DNA of 56,119 nt, taken from positions 1 to 56,119 of the forward strand of contig JAKAAI010000002.1 in NCBI GenBank assembly GCA_021797055.1, in the 5' to 3' direction. This document shows, piece after piece, positions 16,432 to 24,904 of the stretch. The notes under the pieces are model-generated. The model did no database searches, was not told where the DNA came from, and saw only the letters and a program-made list of their open reading frames with translations. Source of the stretch: Thermoplasmata archaeon. Its GTDB lineage: Archaea; Thermoplasmatota; Thermoplasmata; Thermoplasmatales; Thermoplasmataceae. The translations under genes were made by a program, and so were the position numbers. How positions within the stretch are numbered: the first letter of the stretch is position 1; each line of letters begins with the position of its first letter.

Positions 16432-18129
16432 ATGCTTTCGCAAACAAAGAAACAGGCGATCATTCTAGTACTTCCAGCTTTAATTTATTTTTTAATTTTT
16501 GCACTTTATCCAATGGTTGAAAATTTTATTCTAACTTTTCAAACCGAAACACTTAACGGAAGTTATGTGTGGAGTGGCTTTACGAATTATTTTCAGGTTT
16601 TCAAGATACCTCATCTGGCCCAGATATTTGAAAATACTGTAATATATACGCTTGCAGTTCCATTCATAGATATAATTCTTGCAATACCTCTTGCATCTTT
16701 TATGAGGCGGCTCAATAAGCCATTTCTTCTCCCGGTTATTCTTCTGTCAGCTTTCATACCTCTTGTAACAGCCGCTGTTATGTGGGTTTTCATGTTAAAC
16801 CCAATATATGGCTTTATCTACTACATCGATAAGGTCGATCTATTCACAACACCCTGGAGCATTGTTCTGATAGATGTCTGGAGCAGTCTTCCACTTGCAA
16901 CACTAATCATATATTCAGGTCTTAAAGCGATTCCTCCGCACATCGAGGAAGCCGCCCATATGGACGGTCTTATAGGCTTCAGAAAATTAGCACGTGTCGA
17001 TCTTCCGTATATCAAGGCGAGCATACTGTCTGCGACTGTGCTTATGATTCTATACGGTTCTTTCACGTTTGACCCAATATACATTGCCAAGACTGTTTCA
17101 CCTCCCTTTGCCACGCTGGATGTAGCTTATTTTTCCTACAACCTCTTCTTTACGGGTGAGGGCGGCCAGGCTGCAGTTCTGATGGTTATAATGACTCTCA
17201 TTTCTACGTTAATTTCAATATTGTTTGTGAAACTGACCTTAAGCGAAAAGAGAATGAGAACAAGGTTTAATTTCAGATTTCTACCTAACCGGGAATTGCC
17301 TAAACCTGTTGCTGCACTACTTACCTCTTTATACCTGATATTTTTTCTGCTTCCTTTCGCCTGGCTTATTCTGGAATCTTTCAAAACACCCAAAGAGATA
17401 ATCGCAATTCCACCGGCTATAATACCTTCTGTTATAACATTCTCTGACTATCTTTACAGTTTTATCGTTGGCGAACCATACTTCATAACAAGCGTGATCG
17501 TTTCACTTGGGACTGCTGTTCTTGTATTCATTATTGGTGCACCCGCCGCCTACTCTATATCAAGACACCGTACAGGTGGATTGAAAATAATCGCTTTCAT
17601 ACTATTTGTTTATTCTCTTCCAACAGTAATATTCCTGATCCCTGTTCATAACCTTGTCCAGTCAGTAGGTCTTATCAATGGCTGGCTTGGGTTGATCATT
17701 GCATATCCCGTTTTTGTGTTGCCGATAACCATATGGCTCCTCTACAATTTCTATGCAACATTTCCAAAACATCTCGACGAAGCTGCAAACATAGATGGAA
17801 TGAACGTCTATTCATCTTTTTACCGTGTAATACTAAGGTTAAGTGGAGACGGCATATCTGTTACATTGCTGTACTCATTCATTATATCATGGGGCGCACT
17901 TATATTTCCGCTGGCTCTTACTTATTCACAATTCAATATGAATTTTCTTGCACCTTTTGGAGCACAGACCGTAACTATATTTATAGGTGGAACAATCGGT
18001 CATGAGGCTTTTAACTATGGTGTTTTGTCTGCAGCAAGTGTCATAAGCCTGATACCCTCAATCATACTGATCTATTTTACAAGAAGGAGAATAGATAAAC
18101 TTTGGCGAGTTGGGGGTACCATAGGATGA
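16432..18129 (+). CDS. Fused MalF-MalG-type ABC permease
   Basis: A 565-residue protein that joins two permeases normally made as separate proteins. The first half (about residues 1-265) has six membrane segments and an EAA loop EEAAHMDGLIGFRKLARV; the second (about 280-565) has a further set of segments and EAA loop DEAANIDGMNVYSSFYRV. Both EAA motifs keep the E-A-A-x3-G core for contact with the ATPase. A soluble linker (KLTLSEKRMRTRFNFRF) joins the halves. No stop or frameshift separates them. The ATPase start overlaps its TGA. Confidence 0.9.
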   Translation: MLSQTKKQAIILVLPALIYFLIFALYPMVENFILTFQTETLNGSYVWSGFTNYFQVFKIPHLAQIFENTVIYTLAVPFIDIILAIPLASFMRRLNKPFLLPVILLSAFIPLVTAAVMWVFMLNPIYGFIYYIDKVDLFTTPWSIVLIDVWSSLPLATLIIYSGLKAIPPHIEEAAHMDGLIGFRKLARVDLPYIKASILSATVLMILYGSFTFDPIYIAKTVSPPFATLDVAYFSYNLFFTGEGGQAAVLMVIMTLISTLISILFVKLTLSEKRMRTRFNFRFLPNRELPKPVAALLTSLYLIFFLLPFAWLILESFKTPKEIIAIPPAIIPSVITFSDYLYSFIVGEPYFITSVIVSLGTAVLVFIIGAPAAYSISRHRTGGLKIIAFILFVYSLPTVIFLIPVHNLVQSVGLINGWLGLIIAYPVFVLPITIWLLYNFYATFPKHLDEAANIDGMNVYSSFYRVILRLSGDGISVTLLYSFIISWGALIFPLALTYSQFNMNFLAPFGAQTVTIFIGGTIGHEAFNYGVLSAASVISLIPSIILIYFTRRRIDKLWRVGGTIG

Positions 18130-19166
18130 CATCACTATTTGAAATGCATGACATCGAAAAGAGGTTTGGCAATTTTATCGCTCTTTCATTCCAGGACCTA
18201 CAGTTCAGTGAGAATACCTATGCAGTTGTCCTGGGGCCTTCTGGGTCTGGAAAGACAACGCTTCTCAGAATCGCCGCTGGGTTGGAGACGCCAGACAAGG
18301 GTAAAGTTGTCATCGGCGGGAAAGATGTGACTGATCTACCATCCTGGAAGCGGAAAGTAGGGCTTGTATTCCAGAATTATGCGTTATATCCTCATCTTAC
18401 GGTATACGATAATATTGCGATGCCACTTACAGTGGAACACTACAAGGATGAATACATAAGATCCCAGGTAAGCAATCTTCTCAGAATAATGGAACTTGAA
18501 TCTCAGGAAGGAAAAATGCCGAAGCAGCTCAGTGGGGGGCAGCAGCAACGAGTTGCTCTTGCAAGGGCACTTGTAAAGAGCCCTAAAATTCTCCTGATGG
18601 ACGAGCCCCTTTCAAATCTGGATACCAGGGTAAGGATCGATCTCAGGGATTATCTTAAGGAGACGCAGCGAAAATCAGGTATAACAGCCATTCATGTCAC
18701 ACATGATCAGGACGAGGCAATGGCTCTCGGGGATACCATAGTTATTTTGAATAATTCCAGGATCGTGCAGACTGGAACACCGTCTGAAATTTACCGTAAA
18801 CCCGTCAACGAGTTTGCAGCCAGTTTTTTGGGCGGCCTCAACCTTATCTCTGCGAACTTTGTCGAGGATATGGAAATAAACATGGATTTTGATACGCTTG
18901 GTGTTCGTACGGAGGACGTTTCAGTTACAGACGATTTGCAGTCTTCTGATCTGAAAGCTTATGTTACGAACATACAGTTTCTCGGCTATGGCTATCTTGT
19001 GACCATGGATCTAAATGGCACCAGGATAAGGGCAAGGGTACAGGCAATAGATTCCAGTATCATAGGATCACAGATAGGTATATCATTAGACCGCAGTAAG
19101 CTGCTGTTTTTTAGAAATGGCATGAGGGTTGAGAATCCGATACTGAAAGAGAAATTACTCAAATAG
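18126..19166 (+). CDS. ABC transporter ATPase, MalK/UgpC type
   Basis: A 346-residue ATPase of the importer. Walker A is GPSGSGKT, the Q-loop sits in LVFQNYALYPHLTV, the signature is LSGGQQQRVALARAL, Walker B ILLMDEPLSNLD, and the switch His is in HVTHDQDEA. After about residue 235 a C-terminal OB-like (TOBE/MalK) domain follows, shorter than in MalK. The ATG at 18126 overlaps the permease TGA (ATGA); a TTG at 18102 would add eight residues without homology, so I do not use it. One such ATPase serves as a homodimer for the fused permease. Confidence 0.92.
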   Translation: MTSLFEMHDIEKRFGNFIALSFQDLQFSENTYAVVLGPSGSGKTTLLRIAAGLETPDKGKVVIGGKDVTDLPSWKRKVGLVFQNYALYPHLTVYDNIAMPLTVEHYKDEYIRSQVSNLLRIMELESQEGKMPKQLSGGQQQRVALARALVKSPKILLMDEPLSNLDTRVRIDLRDYLKETQRKSGITAIHVTHDQDEAMALGDTIVILNNSRIVQTGTPSEIYRKPVNEFAASFLGGLNLISANFVEDMEINMDFDTLGVRTEDVSVTDDLQSSDLKAYVTNIQFLGYGYLVTMDLNGTRIRARVQAIDSSIIGSQIGISLDRSKLLFFRNGMRVENPILKEKLLK

Positions 19167-19176
19167 ATGAACCATA

Positions 19177-19842
19177 TTAGATCCTGCACCATGAAATTAT
19201 CCAGTCCGAAAGATCTGAAATGGATTGCCCTGAAACCCTCGACCCTCTTTTGTCAACGTTAAATGGATTTATAAATGCCGTATCCCAATTCATCCTGAGC
19301 GCAGGCTGAATATCATTAATATAATGGTCACCAACGCTCAGCACCTTCAGATTGGAAGGATCTGTTCCCGGTGCAATTGAAGAAACAAGTTCAATTAAAC
19401 CATCAGGTTTCCTAGCACTGAATCTCACGTAATCAAAGTATCTCCACAGATCCAGACGGTCCAGGTATCCCTTAACATATTCCTCAGGTGAATTCGATGC
19501 AAGTGCTGTTGTACACTGCGAGTGAACTTCTTTCAGAAGATCGATTACTTTTTCAGAAAGATCCCCTTTGTGAATATTAAGTATCATGTTTTTCCTAGTT
19601 TGATGAAATGCATTTTCAAACAGTCCCTTATCAGAATATCTCAATGAAATCCTGTTCAAAAGATCCCATCCATCCTCTCCAATAAACGGTATCTTCCCAT
19701 TGAAAGAACTGTTGACCTCTTCCAGAAAAGCATTTGCGTCTGACGGTTCAAGGTTATCGGCGATGATGTTTGCACAGTAGATATAATGTGAAATACCTGA
19801 CGTTAATGTCCCATCAAAATCAAAAACTACAATTTTTTTCAC
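19177..19842 (-). CDS. HAD-superfamily hydrolase
   Basis: A 221-residue haloacid-dehalogenase-like phosphatase. Motif I is D8-F-D-G-T (VVFDFDGTL) with the nucleophile and acid/base Asp, motif II the Ser in ALASNS, motif III the Lys of ARKPDG and motif IV VGDHYINDI. A helical cap lies between motifs I and II (about residues 15-95), as in phosphoglycolate phosphatase-like members. The substrate cannot be read. It ends 10 bases from the ABC ATPase end in convergent orientation and follows trm56 by 74 bases, perhaps in the same operon. Confidence 0.85.
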   Translation of the reverse strand: MKKIVVFDFDGTLTSGISHYIYCANIIADNLEPSDANAFLEEVNSSFNGKIPFIGEDGWDLLNRISLRYSDKGLFENAFHQTRKNMILNIHKGDLSEKVIDLLKEVHSQCTTALASNSPEEYVKGYLDRLDLWRYFDYVRFSARKPDGLIELVSSIAPGTDPSNLKVLSVGDHYINDIQPALRMNWDTAFINPFNVDKRGSRVSGQSISDLSDWIISWCRI

Positions 19843-19916
19843 GGCTCCAGATATCCAGGAAAAATATAAATTATGATTGAATATAATATCTTGAATTCTC
19901 AGTAACCTCTGCTATT

Positions 19917-20438
19917 TCATTCCGTGGATTCAACCACCTTTCCGGATGGGCTTGGAATTATTCTCATTTTACCATTAAACTTTTTTTCGAGTTCAGATCC
20001 GCGATTTAATCTATCCAGGAATATTGCAAGTGCAGCAACCTCACTATGAGGCTGGTTTGTGATTGAAACATTAAAATCTGCAAGCCCATAAATTTCTCCC
20101 GGAACCTTTTCCGCTCCGACTATGATCACCATGTCAGGGTTTTTTAAATAAGCCTCCTCTATCTTCTCTATGCAGGTGTTAAGGTTCATACCATACATCG
20201 TAAGATGTATCTTTACGGATCCTGTTTCCTTTAGATAGGATCGCCAGTTGACGCCAGATTTAACACTGAACGAACCCCCAAATCTCTCTGTCACTCCGTT
20301 AACAGTGGATTCAAGTTCCGAATCCTTGAAATCTACCAGCACTCTATCCGCCAGAAAAGCTCTAGCAGTAAGGCAGATATGAGTTGTGATCCTTTTGTCC
20401 CTAGCAGGTCTGTGTCCGATTCTCAGGACAGTTATCAT
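19917..20438 (-). CDS. trm56: tRNA (cytidine-56-2'-O)-methyltransferase aTrm56
   Basis: A 173-residue archaea-specific SPOUT methyltransferase that methylates the ribose of C56 in the tRNA T-loop. The N-terminus carries the family signature LRIGHRPARDKRITTH; the SAM-binding knot is seen as V-I-I-V-G-A-E-K-V-P and the downstream A-D-F-N-V-S-I-T-N-Q-P-H-S-E. Length matches the family (about 175). It is the third gene of a minus-strand run (21397 to 19177), separated from the upstream HTH gene by only 12 bases. Confidence 0.92.
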   Translation of the reverse strand: MITVLRIGHRPARDKRITTHICLTARAFLADRVLVDFKDSELESTVNGVTERFGGSFSVKSGVNWRSYLKETGSVKIHLTMYGMNLNTCIEKIEEAYLKNPDMVIIVGAEKVPGEIYGLADFNVSITNQPHSEVAALAIFLDRLNRGSELEKKFNGKMRIIPSPSGKVVESTE

Positions 20439-20450
20439 CTTTCTTCACAG

Positions 20451-20951
20451 CTATTCCTGAACAAGATCGATCTTGAAACCTTTAATGGTTAGATCGGAAG
20501 ATCTCTTTATCAGTCCCCTCAATAATGTTTGAGAAAACTGAAGTTTTTCAGCCACATCACCGAGGAAAACACCCTCTCCCGGGACAATCATTTCCTTGAT
20601 CTTTGCCTCATATTCCTCAAGCTTCTTCTCGCTCATTGTCGTTGCGTAAATTATGTCTGCAAGTTCTTCCATTCCACCTATAAGATTGATCTGGACGTTT
20701 GTGTAATATGTATGATAAGCTTTTTCTGGTCCATTTTCGCTGGTCACCCACTGGCTTTCGGTCATCTTTATCTTGTCAAGATAATGAAGTGCTCTCTTGC
20801 CCTCCATGCCGTATTTTTCCTCAATTTTAGGTATTGTAATCCAGCCGGTTGCAAGATCAATAAGAAGTTTCCTTTTCACCTCAGAATCTGCAGCATGGAA
20901 AATGGAAACAAGCTCTCCAACATCATTGACAACCTTTATCCTGCTGACCAT
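20451..20951 (-). CDS. Winged-helix transcription regulator, ArsR-like
   Basis: A 166-residue protein whose first 75 residues look like an HTH domain: ADSEVKRKLLIDLATGWI, then K-I-E-E-K-Y-G-M-E-G-K-R-A-L-H-Y-L-D-K-I as recognition helix region, then a wing (TESQWVTSENGPEKAYHTYY). The rest (about 85-166) is a helical part followed by a second small HTH-like segment (LGDVAEKLQFSQTLLRGL). No metal-binding Cys pair is seen, so the signal is not clear. It lies 12 bases upstream of trm56, and its target is unknown. Confidence 0.75.
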   Translation of the reverse strand: MVSRIKVVNDVGELVSIFHAADSEVKRKLLIDLATGWITIPKIEEKYGMEGKRALHYLDKIKMTESQWVTSENGPEKAYHTYYTNVQINLIGGMEELADIIYATTMSEKKLEEYEAKIKEMIVPGEGVFLGDVAEKLQFSQTLLRGLIKRSSDLTIKGFKIDLVQE

Positions 20952-20992
20952 CTTTCCGGTATCGCAAGATCAGATATAATTATTCTTGAAAG

Positions 20993-21397
20993 TTACTTGC
21001 GTCTCGCACGGATCTCCTGCAGAAGCATTTTGTCATATTCAATTGAGAACTTTATTTTTGCATTTCTCAGGATTTTGGCAACCTCTTCCGTCAGATCCCT
21101 GATGTTCTCTGAAAGGAGCCCTCTGTATATGATCATCTCTTTCCTGTCCATTGGAAAAAGTAACCTGTTTTTTGCCCCCTCCTTGATGTATCCAAAAGGT
21201 TTCTTGTTGTTCCTTATCTCCTCAAGATTAAGATAAAGATTAGCCTGGTCATACTGTACCTCTTCCACTGTCGGCCTAGCATCCTTGGAGAAAATTTCCC
21301 AGATCTCGGGAAACACTTTTTCAAGTTCCTTCCACTCGAAATTGTTTGGAAATATGATGTGTCCGCTCCAGTTCTTCACGTATTCATGAAGGTTCAC
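20993..21397 (-). CDS. Unknown 134-residue soluble protein
   Basis: It begins with GTG (residues MNLHEYVKNWSGHI). The sequence is soluble and charged, with aromatic-rich N-terminus (FEWKELEKVFPEIWEIF), a middle GYIKEGAKNRLLFPMDRKEM, and a C-terminal helix ending in basic ARRK. A similar arrangement of basic, aromatic and M-D-R-K-E residues is not known to me from named families. It is the first gene of a minus-strand run that continues with an HTH regulator and trm56 after 41 bases; it may be linked to RNA modification but this is only position-based. Confidence 0.65.
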   Translation of the reverse strand: MNLHEYVKNWSGHIIFPNNFEWKELEKVFPEIWEIFSKDARPTVEEVQYDQANLYLNLEEIRNNKKPFGYIKEGAKNRLLFPMDRKEMIIYRGLLSENIRDLTEEVAKILRNAKIKFSIEYDKMLLQEIRARRK

Positions 21398-21575
21398 ACC
21401 CTAAATAATTTAACGAATCTGTCAGTCTGTAATTAAGTTCAGGATCGATTTTCAAGTAACACAAGGAAAAGTACTGAAGCCAAACGGTTTTTTCATCCAC
21501 TGAAAAAGTTTGTGATGTAAGGTTAATTAGGGATCTAAGTATTCCAGCAGACAGGGTGTCGTAGTCACACCTAAT

Positions 21576-21648
21576 AGCCCTGTGGTGTAGTGGCCAAGCA
21601 TTACGGGCTCTGGACCCGTCGACGGCAGTTCGAATCTGCCCGGGGCTA
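21576..21648 (+). tRNA. tRNA-Gln (CUG)
   Basis: Cloverleaf of 73 bases with acceptor AGCCCTG/CGGGGCT (one T-G wobble), anticodon loop CT-CTG-GA, T-loop AGTTCGAATCT and discriminator A. No intron and no encoded CCA. It stands alone on the plus strand between two protein genes. Confidence 0.9.
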
Positions 21649-21718
21649 TCTTCATTTCACGTGTTGCAGAGATAACCAGAACGTGAAAACTCTTTTAGTG
21701 TGCAGCCTATTCACTTTT

Positions 21719-22192
21719 ATGCCTGATGAAGAAAATCCATATGAGCAGTATTGTGAGCTTGTAGAAGCACATCTTCCACTTGATCATCCCTATTTCTCAT
21801 TCCTATCTGAGGTTAGGCTTTCAGAATCCTTTCTTGGTCTGGCAGTATCAACCGGAAAGCAATTGAACGAAACGCGATCAATACTTGATATGCTCGATAC
21901 CATTGTATCCGGAATAGAGGACCCTAACGTCAGGCTCAGCGATCAGAACAGAAAGATGCTTAACCACGCTGATGAAGTATGGCTGGATCTCAAGGAAAAA
22001 CTGAGTACAGGGGATCAGAGAGCAGCAAATCTTCTGGCAGCGAGTGCACACATGAGAAATGCGTCGTCCATGCTTCTTAAATGTTCAAAAATGGAAAATT
22101 TTGAGAATAAAATAGATCCTTATACTATAAAATATTTAAAAAAGCTCAGTGTGCATACATACAGAGAAGCAATCGGGCACGTTATGCTTTAG
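21719..22192 (+). CDS. Unknown helical 157-residue protein
   Basis: The start ATG at 21719 (MPDEENPYEQ) is chosen because the longer frame from 21590 would lie in tRNA-Gln. The protein is acidic at first, then almost wholly helical: LSEVRLSESFLGLAV, then a T-R-S-I-L-D-M-L-D-T-I-V segment, NAADEVWLDL-like helix and a final KKLSVHTYREAIGH. No signal, membrane segment or metal motif is seen. It overlaps the end of the convergent dehydratase gene by 11 bases. I recognise no family. Confidence 0.65.
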   Translation: MPDEENPYEQYCELVEAHLPLDHPYFSFLSEVRLSESFLGLAVSTGKQLNETRSILDMLDTIVSGIEDPNVRLSDQNRKMLNHADEVWLDLKEKLSTGDQRAANLLAASAHMRNASSMLLKCSKMENFENKIDPYTIKYLKKLSVHTYREAIGHVML

Positions 22193-23021
22193 CCTTTTCC
22201 TTCAGGTAATCGGCAAAACTCATTGGATCTTTTACGCTTCTGTATAGAGATGTATTTTCCCTGTAATAGTTAAGCGTAAGATCCATAAGTCTCCAATCAG
22301 GTATATCAACCTTTTCAGCCATTTTTGCCACAAGTTTCGGTGTCTTTTTCTTATTTTCAACACCCTTCACAGGTCTACCGCCTATTATGCTCCTTGCAAG
22401 GTTCACGGCCCCGCTCAAGGAAATATCCTCCTTTGAGCAGACATAAATCGTTCCCTTGTAAGTAAGGAACGACTGCAACACCTTCACAAGATCCGCTATG
22501 CTTACAGGAGCCAGAGACTTACCTGCTGGCATCTTGTGTATCTTAGATCTTGCAATCTTAAGGATTTCGCCCGTGATCCGGTCTCCATCTCCGAAAATAT
22601 TTGATAATTTAATCGTGAGGCTTTCCTTCGCCAGATTCACGTTGTCCTCCGTGATTCTTCTTAACCTGAAATACTCAGAGCTCCCATAATCCGTGTTTAT
22701 GGCGGAGAAAAATATCAGCTTCTGACCTGTATCCTGTTTCCTGATCACATCAACAACTGCCTTTATTCCCTTCAATGTCACATCGTCATGTGTCTGCTGC
22801 GGATCATTGAATATTCCTGCTGAATAGACTATCATATCGAATTGCTTAACGGCATCTTGGAGTTTTTCAGTTTCAACAACGCTGCCAGTAATGTGTTCGA
22901 TCCCTTTTTTGTTAAGAACTTCATTTTCATGCCTGGAATAGTACACAACTTTCTCAGCGTCAAGTGACATCGCAACATTGCTGCCAATGAAACCCGAGCC
23001 GCCAATTACAATAGCCTTCAT
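22182..23021 (-). CDS. NAD(P)-dependent epimerase/dehydratase-like protein (atypical SDR)
   Basis: A 279-residue Rossmann protein beginning with IVIGGSGFIGSNVA, the dinucleotide-binding G-x2-G-x2-G. The rest fits atypical SDRs related to NDUFA9 and YwnB-like NADPH-binding proteins: V-Y-S-A-G-I-F after the fourth strand, F-F-S-A-I-N (in place of the usual catalytic Ser context), and a Y-F-R-L-R-R-I-T-E segment where Tyr-x3-Lys would be Tyr-x3-Arg. Loss of the Lys suggests a binding or regulatory role, or altered chemistry. No clear partner gene. It ends convergently with the gene at 21719. Confidence 0.75.
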   Translation of the reverse strand: MKAIVIGGSGFIGSNVAMSLDAEKVVYYSRHENEVLNKKGIEHITGSVVETEKLQDAVKQFDMIVYSAGIFNDPQQTHDDVTLKGIKAVVDVIRKQDTGQKLIFFSAINTDYGSSEYFRLRRITEDNVNLAKESLTIKLSNIFGDGDRITGEILKIARSKIHKMPAGKSLAPVSIADLVKVLQSFLTYKGTIYVCSKEDISLSGAVNLARSIIGGRPVKGVENKKKTPKLVAKMAEKVDIPDWRLMDLTLNYYRENTSLYRSVKDPMSFADYLKEKAKA

Positions 23022-23082
23022 GTCAAGTGTATGCGCGGTAAACTGATATAATTTTCTAGTTGGAACTAACTGCAGGATTAAT

Positions 23083-23091
23083 ATTATAAAC
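23083..23091 (+). promoter_or_regulatory. Putative TATA box of the thiolase operon
   Basis: ATTATAAAC lies 27-35 bases before the thiolase ATG at 23118, consistent with a leaderless transcript. Confidence 0.5.
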
Positions 23092-23117
23092 GGTTAAAGA
23101 ATCTACATAGGGTTTTC

Positions 23118-24380
23118 ATGAAGCATAAAGGACGAAAAGTATACATGGTTTCCGGGGGCGTAACAAAATTTGCAAAGGCGACACCGGAAATGGATTTTAG
23201 ACTGCGTGTGAAGAAGGCATTTGACTATGCTATGAATGACGTCGGACTTGAACTGAGTGACATCGACGGTTCCGTAGCTTCATATTTTTCAGATCATTTT
23301 CAAAGGCAGCTCATGTCAGGCATCATGGTCCAGGATTATCTGGGTCTAACACCAAAACCCAGTAAAAGGGTCGAAGGTGGAGGGGCCACCGGTGGCCTTT
23401 CATTCCAGACAGGTTATGAGGAGGTCGCTTCCGGAAGGATGGACACGTGTGTTGTTTACGGCTTTGAATCAATGTCGCATGTTAATACTTGGAAGGGAAA
23501 TGAATTCATTGCCCTTGCAAGCGATACTAATTTCGATTATCCTGTTGGCGGGTTCTATACTGGATATTATGCCATGATGGCTGTCAGGCATATGCATGAA
23601 TTCGGAACTACTGTTGAGCAACTTGCGAAAGTCTCAATCAAGAATCACGAAAATGCCCTTCACAATCCATATGCTCAGAGCCCAATGAAGCTTACAATAG
23701 AGGACGTAAGGAAATCACCTATGGTTTCATATCCACTTACAAGACTTGATGTTTGCGCCATGTCAGATGGTGCTGCCGTTGCAATACTTGCATCTGAGGA
23801 AAAGGCGTTTGAGATAACGAAGCACCCGATTGAAATAACAGGCATCGGTACCGGAACGGATACTATGAGACTTGCGGACAGGCCGTTTGGCAAGGTTCCA
23901 CTTCTTCCAAATGAGAAGCCGTCGGACTACAAAGATCTGAAATACCCCGGAATTCATTCATTCAGAGCGGGAAGATCTGCAGCAAAGGAGGCATATGAGG
24001 CAGCCGGCATAACAGACCCGCTTAATGAGATTGATGCAATAGAGCTGCACGATGCATATACATCATCTGAAATACAGACCTATGAGGATCTTGGGCTCTG
24101 TAAATACGGGGAGGGCGGGCAGTTCATAGATGAGGGGAAACCCAAACTTAATGGAAAGATTCCGGTCAACTTCTCAGGCGGGCTGCTAGCATGCGGCCAC
24201 CCGGTTGGAGCTACAGGAATAATGCAGGGGGTCTTCATGTTCTGGCAGCTTCAGAAGACAATTAAGAAACACTTCAAGGATGACAAGCTGCAGCTGAACA
24301 ATCCAAAACGCGGTCTGATTCACAGCCATGCAGGTACCGGTACATATGTAACTGTTTCCATTATGGAGGTGCCAAAATGA
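23118..24380 (+). CDS. SCPx-type thiolase-like protein without nucleophilic Cys
   Basis: A 420-residue thiolase-fold protein of the archaeal acetyl-CoA acetyltransferase/SCPx group. The second half keeps the catalytic His region (HDAYTSSEIQTYEDLG) and C-G-H-P-V-G-A-T-G. At the nucleophile position, where V-E-N-A-C-A-S-G is expected, it reads V85-E-G-G-G89-A-T-G: the Cys is Gly. It cannot work as an ordinary thiolase, though non-Cys paralogs with uncertain roles occur in archaea. Its stop overlaps the DUF35 start by 4 bases, the usual thiolase-DUF35 pair, but HMG-CoA synthase is not beside it. Confidence 0.85.
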   Translation: MKHKGRKVYMVSGGVTKFAKATPEMDFRLRVKKAFDYAMNDVGLELSDIDGSVASYFSDHFQRQLMSGIMVQDYLGLTPKPSKRVEGGGATGGLSFQTGYEEVASGRMDTCVVYGFESMSHVNTWKGNEFIALASDTNFDYPVGGFYTGYYAMMAVRHMHEFGTTVEQLAKVSIKNHENALHNPYAQSPMKLTIEDVRKSPMVSYPLTRLDVCAMSDGAAVAILASEEKAFEITKHPIEITGIGTGTDTMRLADRPFGKVPLLPNEKPSDYKDLKYPGIHSFRAGRSAAKEAYEAAGITDPLNEIDAIELHDAYTSSEIQTYEDLGLCKYGEGGQFIDEGKPKLNGKIPVNFSGGLLACGHPVGATGIMQGVFMFWQLQKTIKKHFKDDKLQLNNPKRGLIHSHAGTGTYVTVSIMEVPK

Positions 24381-24904
24381 CGATAAACCCCGATGCAAAG
24401 ATGGAAGAGAGCCAGTCTGGAACTGAAGTTTACCAGATAGATCCACTTGTTGTCAAATCAACGTATTCTATTGATTATATTCACAGTTATGCACAGGACT
24501 CGGAGTTCTTCAGGGCACTTGGCAAAAAGAAGCTGATGGGAAGCAGGTGCAAAAAATGTGGTTACGGATATGGAACGCCAAGGTCTCACTGCATGATGTG
24601 CGGGGCTGAAACCGAGTGGATAGAGTTGCCTAAGACTGGAAAGATACATTCGTATACAACTTGCTACTTTGGCAGTGAAGTTTTCCTTCCACAAACCCCA
24701 TTCAACTTGATAATGGTTGAATTCGAGGGCATTGATTCTCTCTTCATGGCGAGGCTTATCGGCGCAGACCAGGATGATATGTATGTCGGTATGCCTGTGA
24801 TTGCGAAATTCAAGCGACTGCAATCCTTCAGTCCTACGGATGTTTATTTTGTCCCGGCGAAGGGCTCAGGAAGGAATAACCAGAAAGGGAAGAAAAAGAG
24901 ATAA
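24377..24904 (+). CDS. DUF35 zinc-ribbon/OB-fold acyl-CoA-binding protein
   Basis: A 175-residue protein of the DUF35 family. A zinc ribbon is formed by C58-x2-C61 and C72-x2-C75, followed by the OB-fold with G-K-I-H-S-Y-T and P-F-N-L-I-M-V-E-F-E-G. DUF35 proteins bind thiolases and shuttle CoA thioesters, for example joining thiolase to HMG-CoA synthase. The start overlaps the thiolase end. An N-terminal extension of about 30 polar residues precedes the usual domain. It abuts the ThyX-like gene, which starts on the next base after its stop. Confidence 0.9.
   Translation: MTINPDAKMEESQSGTEVYQIDPLVVKSTYSIDYIHSYAQDSEFFRALGKKKLMGSRCKKCGYGYGTPRSHCMMCGAETEWIELPKTGKIHSYTTCYFGSEVFLPQTPFNLIMVEFEGIDSLFMARLIGADQDDMYVGMPVIAKFKRLQSFSPTDVYFVPAKGSGRNNQKGKKKR

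Noticed and set aside
20529..21236. Plus-strand 235-codon ORF
   Set aside because: It is antisense to the HTH gene and its upstream neighbour, and its Cys/Leu-rich product looks like a shadow frame.
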